Below, piece after piece: positions 18,934 to 28,297 of a stretch of 64,000 nt of DNA. Positions within the stretch are counted from its first letter, which is position 1; every line of letters begins with the position of its first letter. The DNA lies in NCBI RefSeq assembly GCF_016908465.1, contig NZ_JAFBDY010000002.1, positions 124,001 to 188,000 of the forward strand, read 5' to 3'. The stretch is from Lysinibacillus composti. Its GTDB lineage: Bacteria > Bacillota > Bacilli > Bacillales_A > Planococcaceae. Below the pieces are notes generated by a model. It worked only from the letters and a program-made list of their open reading frames with translations, ran no database searches and was not told where the DNA came from. The translations under genes and the position numbers were made by a program.

Positions 18934-20327
18934 ATAAAGTGAAAAATTTTTTTATGAATTTATCATTAAAAAAGAAGTGGACACTTTCAAGTACAATCGT
19001 CATTTTCATAAGCTATGCTGCAATTTGTACTATTATATACTTGGCGTTATATACCTGGCTTATTCATAACGAAGAAGACAATGCAATTCGTACTGTTGAT
19101 GATTTAACTGCTTTCTTTGGTTCACAGGAAGGACCAATTACTATTTCAGAACTACAACAAAGTACAGGCCTTATGAAAGCCATTATTAATCAAAATCAAA
19201 CTGTACGTATTTTTAATTTAGATGGTTATGAAGTACTAAGGATTAATAATACATCGCCAGCAGCAACACTCGAAAAATCTGAATTACAATACTTTGATAC
19301 GATGGTTATGAAAAAAAACGTAGAGGGCAATGATGTATTTGTATTAGAAAGAGTAGTACAAATAGGTAGGTTTCAGGGTTATTTACAGCTAATTCATCCA
19401 TTAAATAGCTTTCAATCTATGATGAAATATGTCTTAACTGCTATGCTAATTGCAGGGATAGGGGCTCTTTTAGTTGCTGGATCTATCAGTTACTATTTAG
19501 CAAATCTCTTAATGAAACCCCTTCAAGATCTACGTGACTCGATGGTATCAGTACGTGAAAAAGGATTTGACGAGGAAATTAGTGTTACATATAAGGCGGA
19601 TGATGAAATAGGCGATTTAATTACGATTTATCAATCCATGATCGATGAATTACATAGTTCTTTTAAGAAACAGCATCAATTTGTTTCAGATGCGTCACAT
19701 GAACTTAGAACGCCTATTCAAGCAATAGAAGGACATTTATCATTGATTAAGCGATGGGGAAAGAATGATCCAGAAGTGTTAGAAGAATCGCTTCATACCT
19801 CTATTACGGAAGTGCAGCGCATGAAAAAAATGATAGAGGAACTGTTAGATTTAGCACGTAAAGAAGAGAAAGAACAACACGCTTATGCAGATGTCCAACA
19901 TGTCCTAGAATCTGTAATTATGGAACTGCAATTTGTTCATAAAGAAGCAAATGTTAATGTGCAATCCTATGGTGTGAAAAAAGATGCTCATATAACCGAG
20001 AACGCCCTCTCTCAAATCTTAAGAAATATTATTGAAAATGGAATCCGCTATACTGAACATCAACCGGTCATTAATATAGAAATTAATTATTTACCTGATA
20101 ACCTATTTATTACGATAAAAGACAATGGGATTGGGATTTCAAACGAACATTTACCACACATTTTTGATCGATTTTATCGCATAGACGCTTCTCGAAAAAG
20201 TAATGGTGGAACAGGTTTAGGATTAAGTATTACAAAAATGCTCGCTGAACGATATGATGTGAAAATAAATGTAACTAGTAAAGTTAATTTAGGTACAACA
20301 TTTACTTTGAGGTTTCCTATCGTTTAG
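18930..20327 (+). CDS. arlS: sensor histidine kinase (ArlS type)
   Basis: The 465-aa kinase has TM1 (about 19-42), an extracytoplasmic sensor loop (43-167), TM2 (168-190), HAMP, an H-box with phospho-acceptor His257 in [10 protein letters not shown], and ATPase boxes including [15 protein letters not shown] and GGTGLGLS. The string [14 protein letters not shown] after the H-box is shared almost exactly with the second kinase at 61564. It is translationally coupled to arlR. It is the likely cognate kinase. Confidence 0.87.
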   Translation: MNKVKNFFMNLSLKKKWTLSSTIVIFISYAAICTIIYLALYTWLIHNEEDNAIRTVDDLTAFFGSQEGPITISELQQSTGLMKAIINQNQTVRIFNLDGYEVLRINNTSPAATLEKSELQYFDTMVMKKNVEGNDVFVLERVVQIGRFQGYLQLIHPLNSFQSMMKYVLTAMLIAGIGALLVAGSISYYLANLLMKPLQDLRDSMVSVREKGFDEEISVTYKADDEIGDLITIYQSMIDELHSSFKKQHQFVSDASHELRTPIQAIEGHLSLIKRWGKNDPEVLEESLHTSITEVQRMKKMIEELLDLARKEEKEQHAYADVQHVLESVIMELQFVHKEANVNVQSYGVKKDAHITENALSQILRNIIENGIRYTEHQPVINIEINYLPDNLFITIKDNGIGISNEHLPHIFDRFYRIDASRKSNGGTGLGLSITKMLAERYDVKINVTSKVNLGTTFTLRFPIV

Positions 20328-20357
20328 TTTTTGACCATTCTGAACTTTTTTAGACGA

Positions 20358-20410
20358 TTGTGAAGAAAATATGCTCTTTTTGTGAAAAATAGTTGTATTT
20401 TTTGTGAAGA
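20358..20410 (+). promoter_or_regulatory. three direct repeats with 22-bp period upstream of odhA
   Basis: TTGTGAAGA (20358), TTGTGAAAA (20380) and TTGTGAAGA (20402) are spaced exactly 22 bp apart, two helical turns. A weaker TTGTA occurs at the 11-bp half step (20393). Direct repeats at 11/22 bp are the usual target of OmpR/PhoB-family regulators. A possible sigma-A promoter, TTGTAT (20393-20398), 16 bases, TAAGAT (20415-20420), would overlap them. Confidence 0.5.
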
Positions 20411-20573
20411 GTAGTAAGATTGAAATGTTAAAAATACGTTCTTCATTTTTAATTAATAAGTAATGGTAATTAAATCAATAGATTTTTTCTATTGTCGAAG
20501 AATGGTAATATATGAAATAATATTACAGATACACAATGGAACTGCCTTAGGGCGTAATTTGGAGGTTATTCTC

Positions 20574-23384
20574 ATGTCGAACAATGTATTATATGCTGGT
20601 TCCCCTTGGTCAGCATTCTCTGGACCTAACTTAGGGTATGTTATGGAACAATATGAATTATTCCTACAATCTCCTGAAGAAGTAGATCCAGATTTAATAG
20701 CGCTTTTCCAACAATTTGGAGCGCCAACAATTGAAGGTGGCACTACAGAAACGGAAGGGGCTGCTAATGTACCTTCAGCGAACTTAACAAAAGTATTTGC
20801 TGCTGTACAACTTGCAGATGCAATTCGCTCATATGGACATCTGGCTGCAGATGTATATCCGCTAAAAGATCGTCAATTAGATAATTCTCGAATTGATGTT
20901 GCTTCTTATGGTTTAACAGATGCAGATCTTGTTGAAATGCCAGCTACGCTATTCTTTAATAACGTTCCTGCAAGCGTTTCCAATGGTAAACAAGCAATTG
21001 ATTATTTACGAGCAATCTATACTGGTAAAGCCGGTTTCGAATATTCTCACGTAGATAACAAAATCGAACGTGAATGGCTACAATCAAAAATTGAGTCAGG
21101 TATTGTTAATTCAAGCTTAACAACAGAAGAGAAAAAAGCAATTCTAGAGCGATTAACACGCGTTGAAGATTTTGAAAGATTCATCCATAAAACATTTGTA
21201 GGTCAAAAACGTTTCTCAATTGAAGGATTAGATACATTAGTTGTATTACTTGATGAAATCGTTAAAGCTGCAGATGAAGACAAAATGAATTATTTACAAA
21301 TTGGTATGGCACACCGTGGACGTTTAAATGTTTTAACACACGTTGTAAATAAACCATACGATATGATGTTTTCTGACTTTGCGCACGTTCCAAATGATTT
21401 CTTCTTCCCAAAAGACGGCTCTTTAGAAATTTCTAAAGGTTGGACTGGTGACGTGAAGTATCATATGGGTGCTACACATACTAAGAATTCAGGGATGAAA
21501 GTAAAATTAGCTTATAATCCTTCTCACTTAGAAGTAGTAAGTCCGATTATTACAGGTTCAACTCGTGCTGCTCAGGAGGATACTACAACTCCAGGAACAC
21601 CAAAATTTGATCCAAGTAAAGCTTTAGCTGTATTAGTTCATGGTGATGCTGCATTTGCAGGTGAAGGAATCGTTCAAGAGACTTTCAACTATGCAAATAC
21701 AAACGGTTTCACAACTGGTGGTTCAATCCACATCATTTCTAATAACATGATTGGATTTACAACTGAACATTATGATTCTCGTTCTACACACTATTCATCA
21801 GATGTTGCTAAAGGTTATGGAGTTCCAGTAATTCATGTAAACGCTGATGATCCAGAAGCAGTAGTACAAGTTGCTCGAATCGCATTCGAATACCGTCAAA
21901 TTTTCGGTAAAGACATTTTAATCGACTTAATTGGATTCCGCCGTTTTGGTCATAACGAAACTGATGACCCAACTGTAACAAATCCTTCAACTTATTTAAT
22001 TGTTGCGAAACATCCTACTGTACGTGCAAGTTATGGGGAAAGATTAACTACAGAAGGTATTGTAACTGCTGAAGAAGTTAAAAACTTAGATGATCAAATT
22101 TATGCTGAAATGCAAGCTTCTTACGATCATGTTAAAGAAGTTGGTGCTGAAAATGGCCACTTCGAAGTTGAAATGCCTGAAGAATTAAAATCAGGTTACC
22201 CAGAAGTTGACACAACAATTGCTAAAGAAGATTTACAACAAATTAACCAAGATTTATTAGCTTGGCCTGAAAGCTTCGAGCCACAAAATAAATTAGCTAA
22301 AATTTTAAATAAACGTGTAGATGCAATGCAATCTGGTAAAATCGACTGGGGTCATGCTGAAACTTTAGCGTTTGCTGGAATATTACGTGACGGTAACCCA
22401 ATTCGTATTACTGGGCAAGATGCACAACGTGGTACATTCTCTCAACGCCACTTAGTATTACACGATAAAAACAATGGTTCTGAGTATACACCATTACATC
22501 ATATTTCTGGTTCAAACGCTTCATTTGCAGTTCACAACTCACCATTAACTGAGGCTGCAATCGTTGGATATGAATATGGTTATAATTTAGAAAATGAAAA
22601 AGCTTTATCAATTTGGGAAGCACAATTTGGTGACTTCGCAAACATGGCTCAAATCATGTTTGATAATTTCATTTCAGCTGCTCGTTCTAAATGGGGACAA
22701 AAATCTGGATTAGTTCTTTTATTACCAAATGGTATTGAAGGTCAAGGTCCAGAGCACTCTTCAGCACGTATTGAACGTTATTTACAGTTATCAGCTGAAA
22801 ATAACTGGATCGTTGCAAACTGTTCAACTGCAGGAAACTACTTCCACTTAATACGTCGTCAAGCTAAAATGCTTGGAACAGAAGGAGTTCGACCATTAGT
22901 AGTAACATCACCAAAATCATTACTTCGTCATCCTTTAGCTGCTGCTACAATTGAGCAATTATCTGAAGGTAAATTTGAAGAAGTAATTGAACAACCAGGA
23001 TTAGGAACTGCTCCTAAGAAAGTTGAACGAATTGTAATTGGTTCTGGTAAAGTAATGATCGATTTAGCTGATCGTGTTAAAGATGGCGAAGGCTATGAAA
23101 AACTTCACATTTTACGTGTTGAAGAATTATATCCATTCCCATCACAAAAATTATCAGATATTATTGCAAAATATCCAAACGCAAAAGAAATCGTTTGGGT
23201 ACAAGAAGAACCTAAAAACCAAGGTCCATGGAAATATGCTTTAGAATATTTACTTGAAGTGGCAAATGGTAAAAAATTATCTTATGTTGGACGTCCTGAA
23301 ATGTCTTCTACTTCAGAAGGTGACATGGATTCACATAAAGTTGCTCAAGCAAAAGTTATTGATGAAGCTTTAGCAATCAATTAA
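20574..23384 (+). CDS. odhA: 2-oxoglutarate dehydrogenase E1 component
   Basis: OdhA is the thiamine-diphosphate-dependent decarboxylase of the 2-oxoglutarate dehydrogenase complex in the TCA cycle. The 936-aa protein begins SNNVLYAGSPWSAFSGPNL and carries QIGMAHRGRLNVL, SHLEVVSP, GDAAFAGEG (ThDP-binding region) and GFRRFGHNETD. In the C-terminal part are LPNGIEGQGPEHSSARIERYL and EEPKNQGPW. The ATG at 20574 follows GGAGG; the frame is open back to 20463, but that part lacks a ribosome binding site. The leader holds the 22-bp repeats. odhB follows after 105 bases. Confidence 0.96.
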   Translation: MSNNVLYAGSPWSAFSGPNLGYVMEQYELFLQSPEEVDPDLIALFQQFGAPTIEGGTTETEGAANVPSANLTKVFAAVQLADAIRSYGHLAADVYPLKDRQLDNSRIDVASYGLTDADLVEMPATLFFNNVPASVSNGKQAIDYLRAIYTGKAGFEYSHVDNKIEREWLQSKIESGIVNSSLTTEEKKAILERLTRVEDFERFIHKTFVGQKRFSIEGLDTLVVLLDEIVKAADEDKMNYLQIGMAHRGRLNVLTHVVNKPYDMMFSDFAHVPNDFFFPKDGSLEISKGWTGDVKYHMGATHTKNSGMKVKLAYNPSHLEVVSPIITGSTRAAQEDTTTPGTPKFDPSKALAVLVHGDAAFAGEGIVQETFNYANTNGFTTGGSIHIISNNMIGFTTEHYDSRSTHYSSDVAKGYGVPVIHVNADDPEAVVQVARIAFEYRQIFGKDILIDLIGFRRFGHNETDDPTVTNPSTYLIVAKHPTVRASYGERLTTEGIVTAEEVKNLDDQIYAEMQASYDHVKEVGAENGHFEVEMPEELKSGYPEVDTTIAKEDLQQINQDLLAWPESFEPQNKLAKILNKRVDAMQSGKIDWGHAETLAFAGILRDGNPIRITGQDAQRGTFSQRHLVLHDKNNGSEYTPLHHISGSNASFAVHNSPLTEAAIVGYEYGYNLENEKALSIWEAQFGDFANMAQIMFDNFISAARSKWGQKSGLVLLLPNGIEGQGPEHSSARIERYLQLSAENNWIVANCSTAGNYFHLIRRQAKMLGTEGVRPLVVTSPKSLLRHPLAAATIEQLSEGKFEEVIEQPGLGTAPKKVERIVIGSGKVMIDLADRVKDGEGYEKLHILRVEELYPFPSQKLSDIIAKYPNAKEIVWVQEEPKNQGPWKYALEYLLEVANGKKLSYVGRPEMSSTSEGDMDSHKVAQAKVIDEALAIN

Positions 23385-23489
23385 TTCACTTATAAACTAA
23401 CACTATTACGGAATATAGCTACAACTTAGAGTAGCGATACCATGCAAGTAAAGAGATATATTGCATGATATTCAAAGGAGGATATTAAA

Positions 23490-24749
23490 GTGGCTGAAAT
23501 TAAAGTCCCTGAATTAGCAGAATCGATTACAGAAGGTACAATTGCCCAGTGGGTTAAAAAAGTTGGAGATCGCGTAGAAAAAGGCGAATTCATCGTAGAA
23601 TTAGAAACAGATAAAGTAAATGCTGAAATTATTTCTGAAGAAGCAGGTGTATTAACACAAATTTTAGCTGGGGAAGGCGACACTGTTCTTGTAGGACAAG
23701 TAATCGCTGTTGTTGAAGCTGGCGAAGGTGCTGCACCAGCACCAGCTGCACCAGTAGCAGAAGCACCAAAAGCAGAAGCTGCACCAGCACCAGCAGCTCC
23801 AACACCAGCACCAGCTGCACCAGTTGTTGCGGAAGAAACTTCAAACGAACGCGTTGTAGCTTCACCAGCAGCACGTAAACTTGCTCGTGAAAAAGGAATT
23901 GATTTAAGCCAAGTTTCACCTGTTGACCCACAAGGTCGAGTACGTGTACAAGATGTTGCAGCTCATGGAGTAGCACCAGTTGCTGCTGCGCCAGTAGCTC
24001 AAGTTGCTCCATCAAACGGACCAGTAGTGTTCACACCAGCAGCAAACACTGATCGTGTAACAATCGAAAAAATGAGCCGTCGTCGTCAAACAATTGCAAA
24101 ACGTTTATTAGAAGTTAAACAATCAACTGCAATGTTAACAACATTTAACGAAATTGATATGACAAATATCATGGCTTTACGTAAACGTAAACAAGAAGAG
24201 TTCGTGAAAGCAAACGACATCAAACTTGGTTTCATGTCATTCTTCACAAAAGCAGTTGTTGCAGCTCTTAAAAAATATCCATATGTTAACGCTCAAATTT
24301 CAGGTGATGAAATTCACTTAAATAACTTCTTTGATATCGGAATCGCGGTTTCAACTGAAGAAGGTTTAGTTGTTCCAATCGTACGTGATGCAAATAGCAA
24401 AAACTTTGCTGAAATCGAAAAAGATATCGCAAGCTTAGCTAAAAAAGCACGTGAGAAAAAATTAGGTTTAAATGACATGGCTGGTGGTTCATTCACTATT
24501 ACTAATGGTGGTGTATTTGGTTCATTAATGTCTACTCCAATTATGAATGGTACACAAGCTGGTATTTTAGGTATGCACTCAATTGTAAACCGTCCAGTTG
24601 CAGTTAATGGTGAAATTGAAATCCGTCCAATGATGTATGTGGCGTTATCTTATGACCACCGTATCATTGATGGTAAAGATTCAGTTGGATTCTTAAAAAC
24701 AGTTAAAGAGTTAATCGAAAATCCAGAAGATTTACTTTTAAATTCTTAA
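23490..24749 (+). CDS. odhB: dihydrolipoyl succinyltransferase, E2 of 2-oxoglutarate dehydrogenase
   Basis: The 419-aa E2 has an N-terminal lipoyl domain (about 2-76) with the lipoylated Lys in ETDKVNAE, an Ala/Pro-rich hinge (about 80-118), the peripheral subunit-binding domain ([14 protein letters not shown], about 125-160) and a catalytic core ending in [11 protein letters not shown], whose His and Asp are catalytic. It transfers succinyl from E1 to CoA. The GTG start follows AAAGGAGG. The E3 subunit is not encoded here. A terminator follows. Confidence 0.96.
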   Translation: MAEIKVPELAESITEGTIAQWVKKVGDRVEKGEFIVELETDKVNAEIISEEAGVLTQILAGEGDTVLVGQVIAVVEAGEGAAPAPAAPVAEAPKAEAAPAPAAPTPAPAAPVVAEETSNERVVASPAARKLAREKGIDLSQVSPVDPQGRVRVQDVAAHGVAPVAAAPVAQVAPSNGPVVFTPAANTDRVTIEKMSRRRQTIAKRLLEVKQSTAMLTTFNEIDMTNIMALRKRKQEEFVKANDIKLGFMSFFTKAVVAALKKYPYVNAQISGDEIHLNNFFDIGIAVSTEEGLVVPIVRDANSKNFAEIEKDIASLAKKAREKKLGLNDMAGGSFTITNGGVFGSLMSTPIMNGTQAGILGMHSIVNRPVAVNGEIEIRPMMYVALSYDHRIIDGKDSVGFLKTVKELIENPEDLLLNS

Positions 24750-24756
24750 TAAAAGA

Positions 24757-24788
24757 AAAAACTAGCGATTAAATTCGCTAGTTTTTTT
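24757..24788 (+). terminator. intrinsic terminator after odhAB
   Basis: AAACTAGCGA pairs with TCGCTAGTTT, followed by a run of T. Confidence 0.85.
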
Positions 24789-24934
24789 ATTTAACTTCAT
24801 AAAAGTTCTTTAATTCAAAATACCTATATATATTATTATTTAGTAATTTGTGGTTACATTTGGTGAGAACCTTTCAAACCTTGATAAAACAGTATTTTTG
24901 TTTGTTGAATTGCAATTTTCTGAAAAAAGTAGCG

Positions 24935-24963
24935 TTGACATTACATGTTATGCATAGTACAAT
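24935..24963 (+). promoter_or_regulatory. sigma-A promoter for the lysine riboswitch transcript
   Basis: TTGACA (24935-24940), a 17-base spacer and TACAAT (24958-24963) are near consensus. Transcription would begin at about 24970, just before the riboswitch. Confidence 0.85.
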
Positions 24964-24982
24964 CGAGTAGTAAATTAATAAA

Positions 24983-25208
24983 AAAGCCTCACGTTCGAGT
25001 GAGGTAGAGGTGCGATCTTTATTAGTTCTTTATCGAGCTTGAGCAAGCGAAGAAGTAAAGAAGAAGGAAATATCGCCGAAGTTTGAAGTATGCTCGAATG
25101 CTTCATGCTGGGTCTGCAGTGAATAATTGCAGGACTGTCTCAGTTGGTTTTCCTAGCCATCTGAGTTGTGCTATCTCAAGAGAAGGAACGGAAGAGGATT
25201 TAGGCTTT
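24983..25208 (+). promoter_or_regulatory. lysine riboswitch (L-box) aptamer
   Basis: The conserved L-box blocks appear in order: GAGGTAGAGGTGCGA, then GAAGGAAATATCGCCGAAG, then TGCTGGGTCTGCAG, then GCAGGACTGTCTCAG, then GCTATCTCAAGAGAAGG. The ends AAAGCC and GGCTTT can form the closing helix P1. Lysine binding stabilises P1 and the downstream terminator. It lies in front of an amino-acid ABC transporter, so that transporter should be induced when lysine is scarce. Confidence 0.9.
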
Positions 25209-25219
25209 ATGTAAATAAT

Positions 25220-25250
25220 GCGACCTGAGTTCATCTTAGGTCGCTTTTTA
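25220..25250 (+). terminator. riboswitch expression-platform terminator
   Basis: GCGACCTGAG pairs with CTTAGGTCGC (one G-U pair) and is followed by TTTTTATTT. It lies 12 bases after the aptamer and 40 before the first structural gene, fitting a transcriptional off switch. Confidence 0.85.
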
Positions 25251-25289
25251 TTTAAGTAAATATAAAACATAACAAAGGAGAGAAAATCA

Positions 25290-26141
25290 ATGTCAAAACA
25301 ACTTAAACTTCTTATGGTAGCTATGTTTGCAATTTTAATTTTAGCTGCATGTGGTACTTCAAAAGAAGAAGGGTCATCTAATTCAGATGCTTCAAATACT
25401 GAAGAAAAAGATGTATTAAAAGTTGGATTAGAAGCAGGTTATGCTCCATTTAACTGGACACAACAAGATGATTCAAACGGTGCAGTTAAAATTCAAGGAT
25501 CTGAAGAGTATGCAGGCGGTTACGATGTAGAAATCGCAAAACGTGTTGCCGATGCTTTAGGTAAAGAATTAGTCATTGTAAAAACTGAATGGGATGGTTT
25601 ATTACCAGCTTTAGAATCAAATGTAATTGATGCAATTATTGCTGGGATGAGCCCTACTCCTGAACGTGCAGAAGTAATTGATTTTACTGAAAACTACTAT
25701 ACAAGTAATTTTGTTATCGTAACAAAAGCTGGTGGAGAGTATGCAGACGCTAAAACACTAGCAGACTTTGCAGGAGCTAAAATTACATCTCAATTAAACA
25801 CAACAAACTATGCAGTGATTGATCAAATTCCTGATGTTAAAAAAGAAACGGCAATGGAAAGCTTCTCACATATGCGTGTAGCATTAGAATCTGGTGTTAT
25901 TGATGGATATGTTGCTGAACGTCCTGAAGCGGTATCTGCATCTTCAGCAAACGAAAACTTCACATATGTTGAATTAGAAGATGGATTCAAAACTGATCCA
26001 GCAGATACTTCTGTTGCAATCGGTCTTCGTAAAGGTGATGAAAATAAAGACAAAATTAATGAAGTAATTAAATCAATCACTGAGGAAGAGCGTCAAGAAT
26101 TAATGGATCAAGCAATTGCAAACCAACCTGCAGCAAAATAA
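25290..26141 (+). CDS. amino-acid ABC transporter substrate-binding lipoprotein (predicted lysine)
   Basis: The 283-aa lipoprotein has a signal peptide with lipobox LILAAC (Cys21), a Ser/Asn/Glu-rich spacer, then a family-3 periplasmic-binding fold: LKVGLEAGYAPFNW, YDVEIAKRVADALGKEL, the GMSPTPERAEVIDFT loop and a C-terminal helix. Family 3 proteins bind polar or basic amino acids. The riboswitch immediately upstream points to lysine as substrate. AAAGGAGAG precedes the ATG. Expression of this gene is probably higher than that of the following genes because of the hairpin at 26155. Confidence 0.9.
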   Translation: MSKQLKLLMVAMFAILILAACGTSKEEGSSNSDASNTEEKDVLKVGLEAGYAPFNWTQQDDSNGAVKIQGSEEYAGGYDVEIAKRVADALGKELVIVKTEWDGLLPALESNVIDAIIAGMSPTPERAEVIDFTENYYTSNFVIVTKAGGEYADAKTLADFAGAKITSQLNTTNYAVIDQIPDVKKETAMESFSHMRVALESGVIDGYVAERPEAVSASSANENFTYVELEDGFKTDPADTSVAIGLRKGDENKDKINEVIKSITEEERQELMDQAIANQPAAK

Positions 26142-26154
26142 GATTTAATGATCT

Positions 26155-26195
26155 CACTGGTCACTTTAAGGTGGCCAGTGTGTCTCTTTTCTTTT
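26155..26195 (+). terminator. partial terminator between binding-protein and permease genes
   Basis: CACTGGTCAC and GTGGCCAGTG form a 10-bp stem with one G-U pair, followed by a pyrimidine-rich TCTCTTTTCTTTT tail. Such intercistronic hairpins commonly raise the ratio of binding protein to permease. Confidence 0.65.
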
Positions 26196-26242
26196 AAAAT
26201 ATGAATCTATTTTGTTGTTCCAAAATACTTAGGAGGATATTT

Positions 26243-26965
26243 ATGAGTTTGGATATTATACTCTCTATACTTGAAGAGAATTGGCCAAGTTATTTACGCG
26301 GCGCATATATGACGTTATTAATAGCTATTATTAGTACAATTATTGGTGCTCTTATCGGATTATTTATTGGGGTGATGCACACAATTCCACTTCGAAAGAA
26401 ATCTATTAAATCAGTCATTTTAAAATTAGTTAATGTTATATTAACAGTTTATGTAGAAATCTTCCGTGGTACACCAATGATTGTACAAGCAATGGTCGTA
26501 TTTTATGGATTAGCTGCTTATGGCTTTGAAATGGATCGCTTTGTTGCTGCAATTGTCGTTGTAGGATTGAATACAGGTGCCTATATGGCTGAGTATGTTC
26601 GTGGTGGTATTGTTTCCATTGATAAAGGCCAATATGAAGCTGCTGAAGCGATTGGTATGGGACATTTCCAGACAATGATTCATGTGATTTTGCCTCAAGT
26701 ATTCCGAAATATTTTACCAGCTACAGGCAATCAATTAATAATGAACATTAAAGATTCTGCTGTGTTAAGTGTAATCAGTGTTACGGAGTTATTCTTCACG
26801 ACAAAATCTATTGCAGGCGCAAACTTCCGATTTGCTGAATCATATATCATTACGTGTATAATTTATTTAATCATGACAGTTGTAGCTAGCCAAATTTTGC
26901 GTTATATCGAGAAAAAAATGGATGGTCAAAATGCCTACCAAGTTGAACAAATTAGAAAAAAATAG
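26243..26965 (+). CDS. amino-acid ABC transporter permease
   Basis: The 240-aa membrane protein has about five helices and the HisMQ-type permease signature: FRGTPMIVQAMVVFYGL and the EAA loop YEAAEAIGMGHFQTMIHVILPQ, which contacts the ATPase. The ATG at 26243 is chosen because AGGAGG precedes it. It works as a dimer with the binding protein and ATPase next to it. Confidence 0.92.
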   Translation: MSLDIILSILEENWPSYLRGAYMTLLIAIISTIIGALIGLFIGVMHTIPLRKKSIKSVILKLVNVILTVYVEIFRGTPMIVQAMVVFYGLAAYGFEMDRFVAAIVVVGLNTGAYMAEYVRGGIVSIDKGQYEAAEAIGMGHFQTMIHVILPQVFRNILPATGNQLIMNIKDSAVLSVISVTELFFTTKSIAGANFRFAESYIITCIIYLIMTVVASQILRYIEKKMDGQNAYQVEQIRKK

Positions 26966-26992
26966 ATTTAAGTCGCGTAAGGAGTTATAAAG

Positions 26993-27727
26993 ATGGAAAA
27001 AGTAATTGAAATTAAACATCTAAATAAATCATTTGGTCAGCACGAAGTATTGCGCGATGTTAATTTCACTGTAAACAAAGGTGAAGTTGTCTGTCTAATC
27101 GGATCATCGGGCTCAGGAAAATCAACACTGCTTCGTTGTATAAACCTACTTGAAACACCGAGTGGTGGGGAAATTATTTATAATGGTGAAAATATTTTAG
27201 ATGAAAAACATAATATTAAAGAATATCGTACTCATTTAGGGATGGTATTCCAGCAATTTAATTTATTCGATAATCATAATGTATTAAGTAATTGTATGGT
27301 GGGGCAACAAAAAGTATTGAAACGTTCAAAAGATGAAGCAAAAGTGAATGCTTTAAAATACTTATCAGTTGTTGGCATGGACCAATATGTTAATGCAAAA
27401 CCTCGTCAATTATCTGGTGGTCAAAAACAACGTGTGGCCATTGCTCGTGCATTAGCAATGGATCCCGATGTAATGCTTTTTGATGAACCAACATCTGCTC
27501 TGGATCCAGAAATGGTAGGAGAAGTATTAAAAGTAATGCGCCAACTAGCAGATGAGGGGAATACAATGTTAATTGTAACCCATGAAATGGAGTTTGCTCG
27601 TGAAGTATCTGACCGAGTTGTGTTTATGGATAAAGGGGTAATTGTGGAAGAAGGACCACCTGAACAGGTACTTGTCAATCCAGTTAATGAAAGAACAAAA
27701 GAATTCTTAAAACGAACATTAAAATAA
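26993..27727 (+). CDS. amino-acid ABC transporter ATP-binding protein
   Basis: The 244-aa ATPase has Walker [10 protein letters not shown] (about 36-44), a Q-loop in MVFQQFNLF, signature [15 protein letters not shown] (about 140), Walker [13 protein letters not shown] and the switch His in VTHEM. It is of the GlnQ/HisP polar amino-acid importer class. AAGGAG lies before the ATG, 27 bases after the permease stop. It completes the riboswitch-controlled operon. Confidence 0.94.
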   Translation: MEKVIEIKHLNKSFGQHEVLRDVNFTVNKGEVVCLIGSSGSGKSTLLRCINLLETPSGGEIIYNGENILDEKHNIKEYRTHLGMVFQQFNLFDNHNVLSNCMVGQQKVLKRSKDEAKVNALKYLSVVGMDQYVNAKPRQLSGGQKQRVAIARALAMDPDVMLFDEPTSALDPEMVGEVLKVMRQLADEGNTMLIVTHEMEFAREVSDRVVFMDKGVIVEEGPPEQVLVNPVNERTKEFLKRTLK

Positions 27728-27735
27728 TATAAATG

Positions 27736-27775
27736 AAAACAGCAATCGTATATGACTTATACGATTGCTGTTTTA
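27736..27775. terminator. bidirectional terminator, 17-bp perfect stem
   Basis: AAAACAGCAATCGTATA is followed after five bases by its exact complement. It ends the transporter operon on the plus strand and overlaps the stop codon of the small minus-strand gene. Confidence 0.88.
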
Positions 27776-27874
27776 GCTTCTAGAATTCCATTCAGCATAT
27801 ATAATGAAGACAATCGCAAATACGAATGCGATAATAAAAAACCACATTGGTAAACTACCAAAGGATAATGACAT
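27773..27874 (-). CDS. 33-aa single-transmembrane small protein
   Basis: On the minus strand an ATG at 27872-27874, seven bases after AGAGGTG, opens a 33-codon frame. The peptide begins MSLSFGSLPMWFF, has one long hydrophobic helix (residues 11-26) and ends YAEWNSRS. A second ATG two codons upstream is too close to the ribosome binding site. It is too short for most ORF callers. No family is recognised; the single helix with a short charged tail resembles small accessory subunits of membrane complexes, which is only a resemblance. Confidence 0.5.
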   Translation of the reverse strand: MSLSFGSLPMWFFIIAFVFAIVFIIYAEWNSRS

Positions 27875-28041
27875 ATACATAATCACCTCTATAAATTCAT
27901 TGTATCATTTGCATGATTACCATTCAACAAAAGGAAGATAGTGATCGTTGTGTACGAATTAGGTATTTTTATTAACACAGACATCTGAAAATGGTATAGA
28001 ATATAAGAGAACAATGCAATTATTAAAGTGAGGTTAAAGTT

Positions 28042-28245
28042 ATGTTAAATTTGAAGTGGAAAGAGGCACCAACAATCCGCACTGTAAAATGTGTTAATAC
28101 AAATGCTTCAAAATATTTAGTATCGAATGTATTAACGGTTGGTAAAGAATATGAAGTGAAAAATGAAACAGAAGAGTTTCTATTTGTAGTTGATAATACT
28201 GGCAATGTTGGCGGTTACTATAAAGATTATTTTGAAGAACTTTAA
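28042..28245 (+). CDS. small conserved protein, DUF6501-like
   Basis: This 67-aa soluble protein contains IRTVKCVNTNASKYLV, VLTVGKEYEVKNETEEF and GNVGGYYKDYF, a pattern I associate with DUF6501, a small beta-rich Bacillales family without known function. TGAGGT lies before the ATG. It is followed by a bidirectional terminator shared with the convergent yaaN gene. The family name is from memory. Confidence 0.7.
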   Translation: MLNLKWKEAPTIRTVKCVNTNASKYLVSNVLTVGKEYEVKNETEEFLFVVDNTGNVGGYYKDYFEEL

Positions 28246-28251
28246 TAATGA

Positions 28252-28297
28252 AAAAGCACGATTAGTGAAGACTGTATCTTCTACTAGTCGTGCTTTT
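28252..28297. terminator. bidirectional terminator between convergent genes
   Basis: AAAAGCACGA and TCGTGCTTTT close a stem of about 19 bp with small mismatches. It overlaps the yaaN stop codon. Confidence 0.8.

Noticed and set aside
23629-24015. 128-codon Leu/Gln-rich minus-strand ORF over odhB
   Set aside because: Artefact of the Ala/Pro-rich hinge codons of odhB read in reverse.
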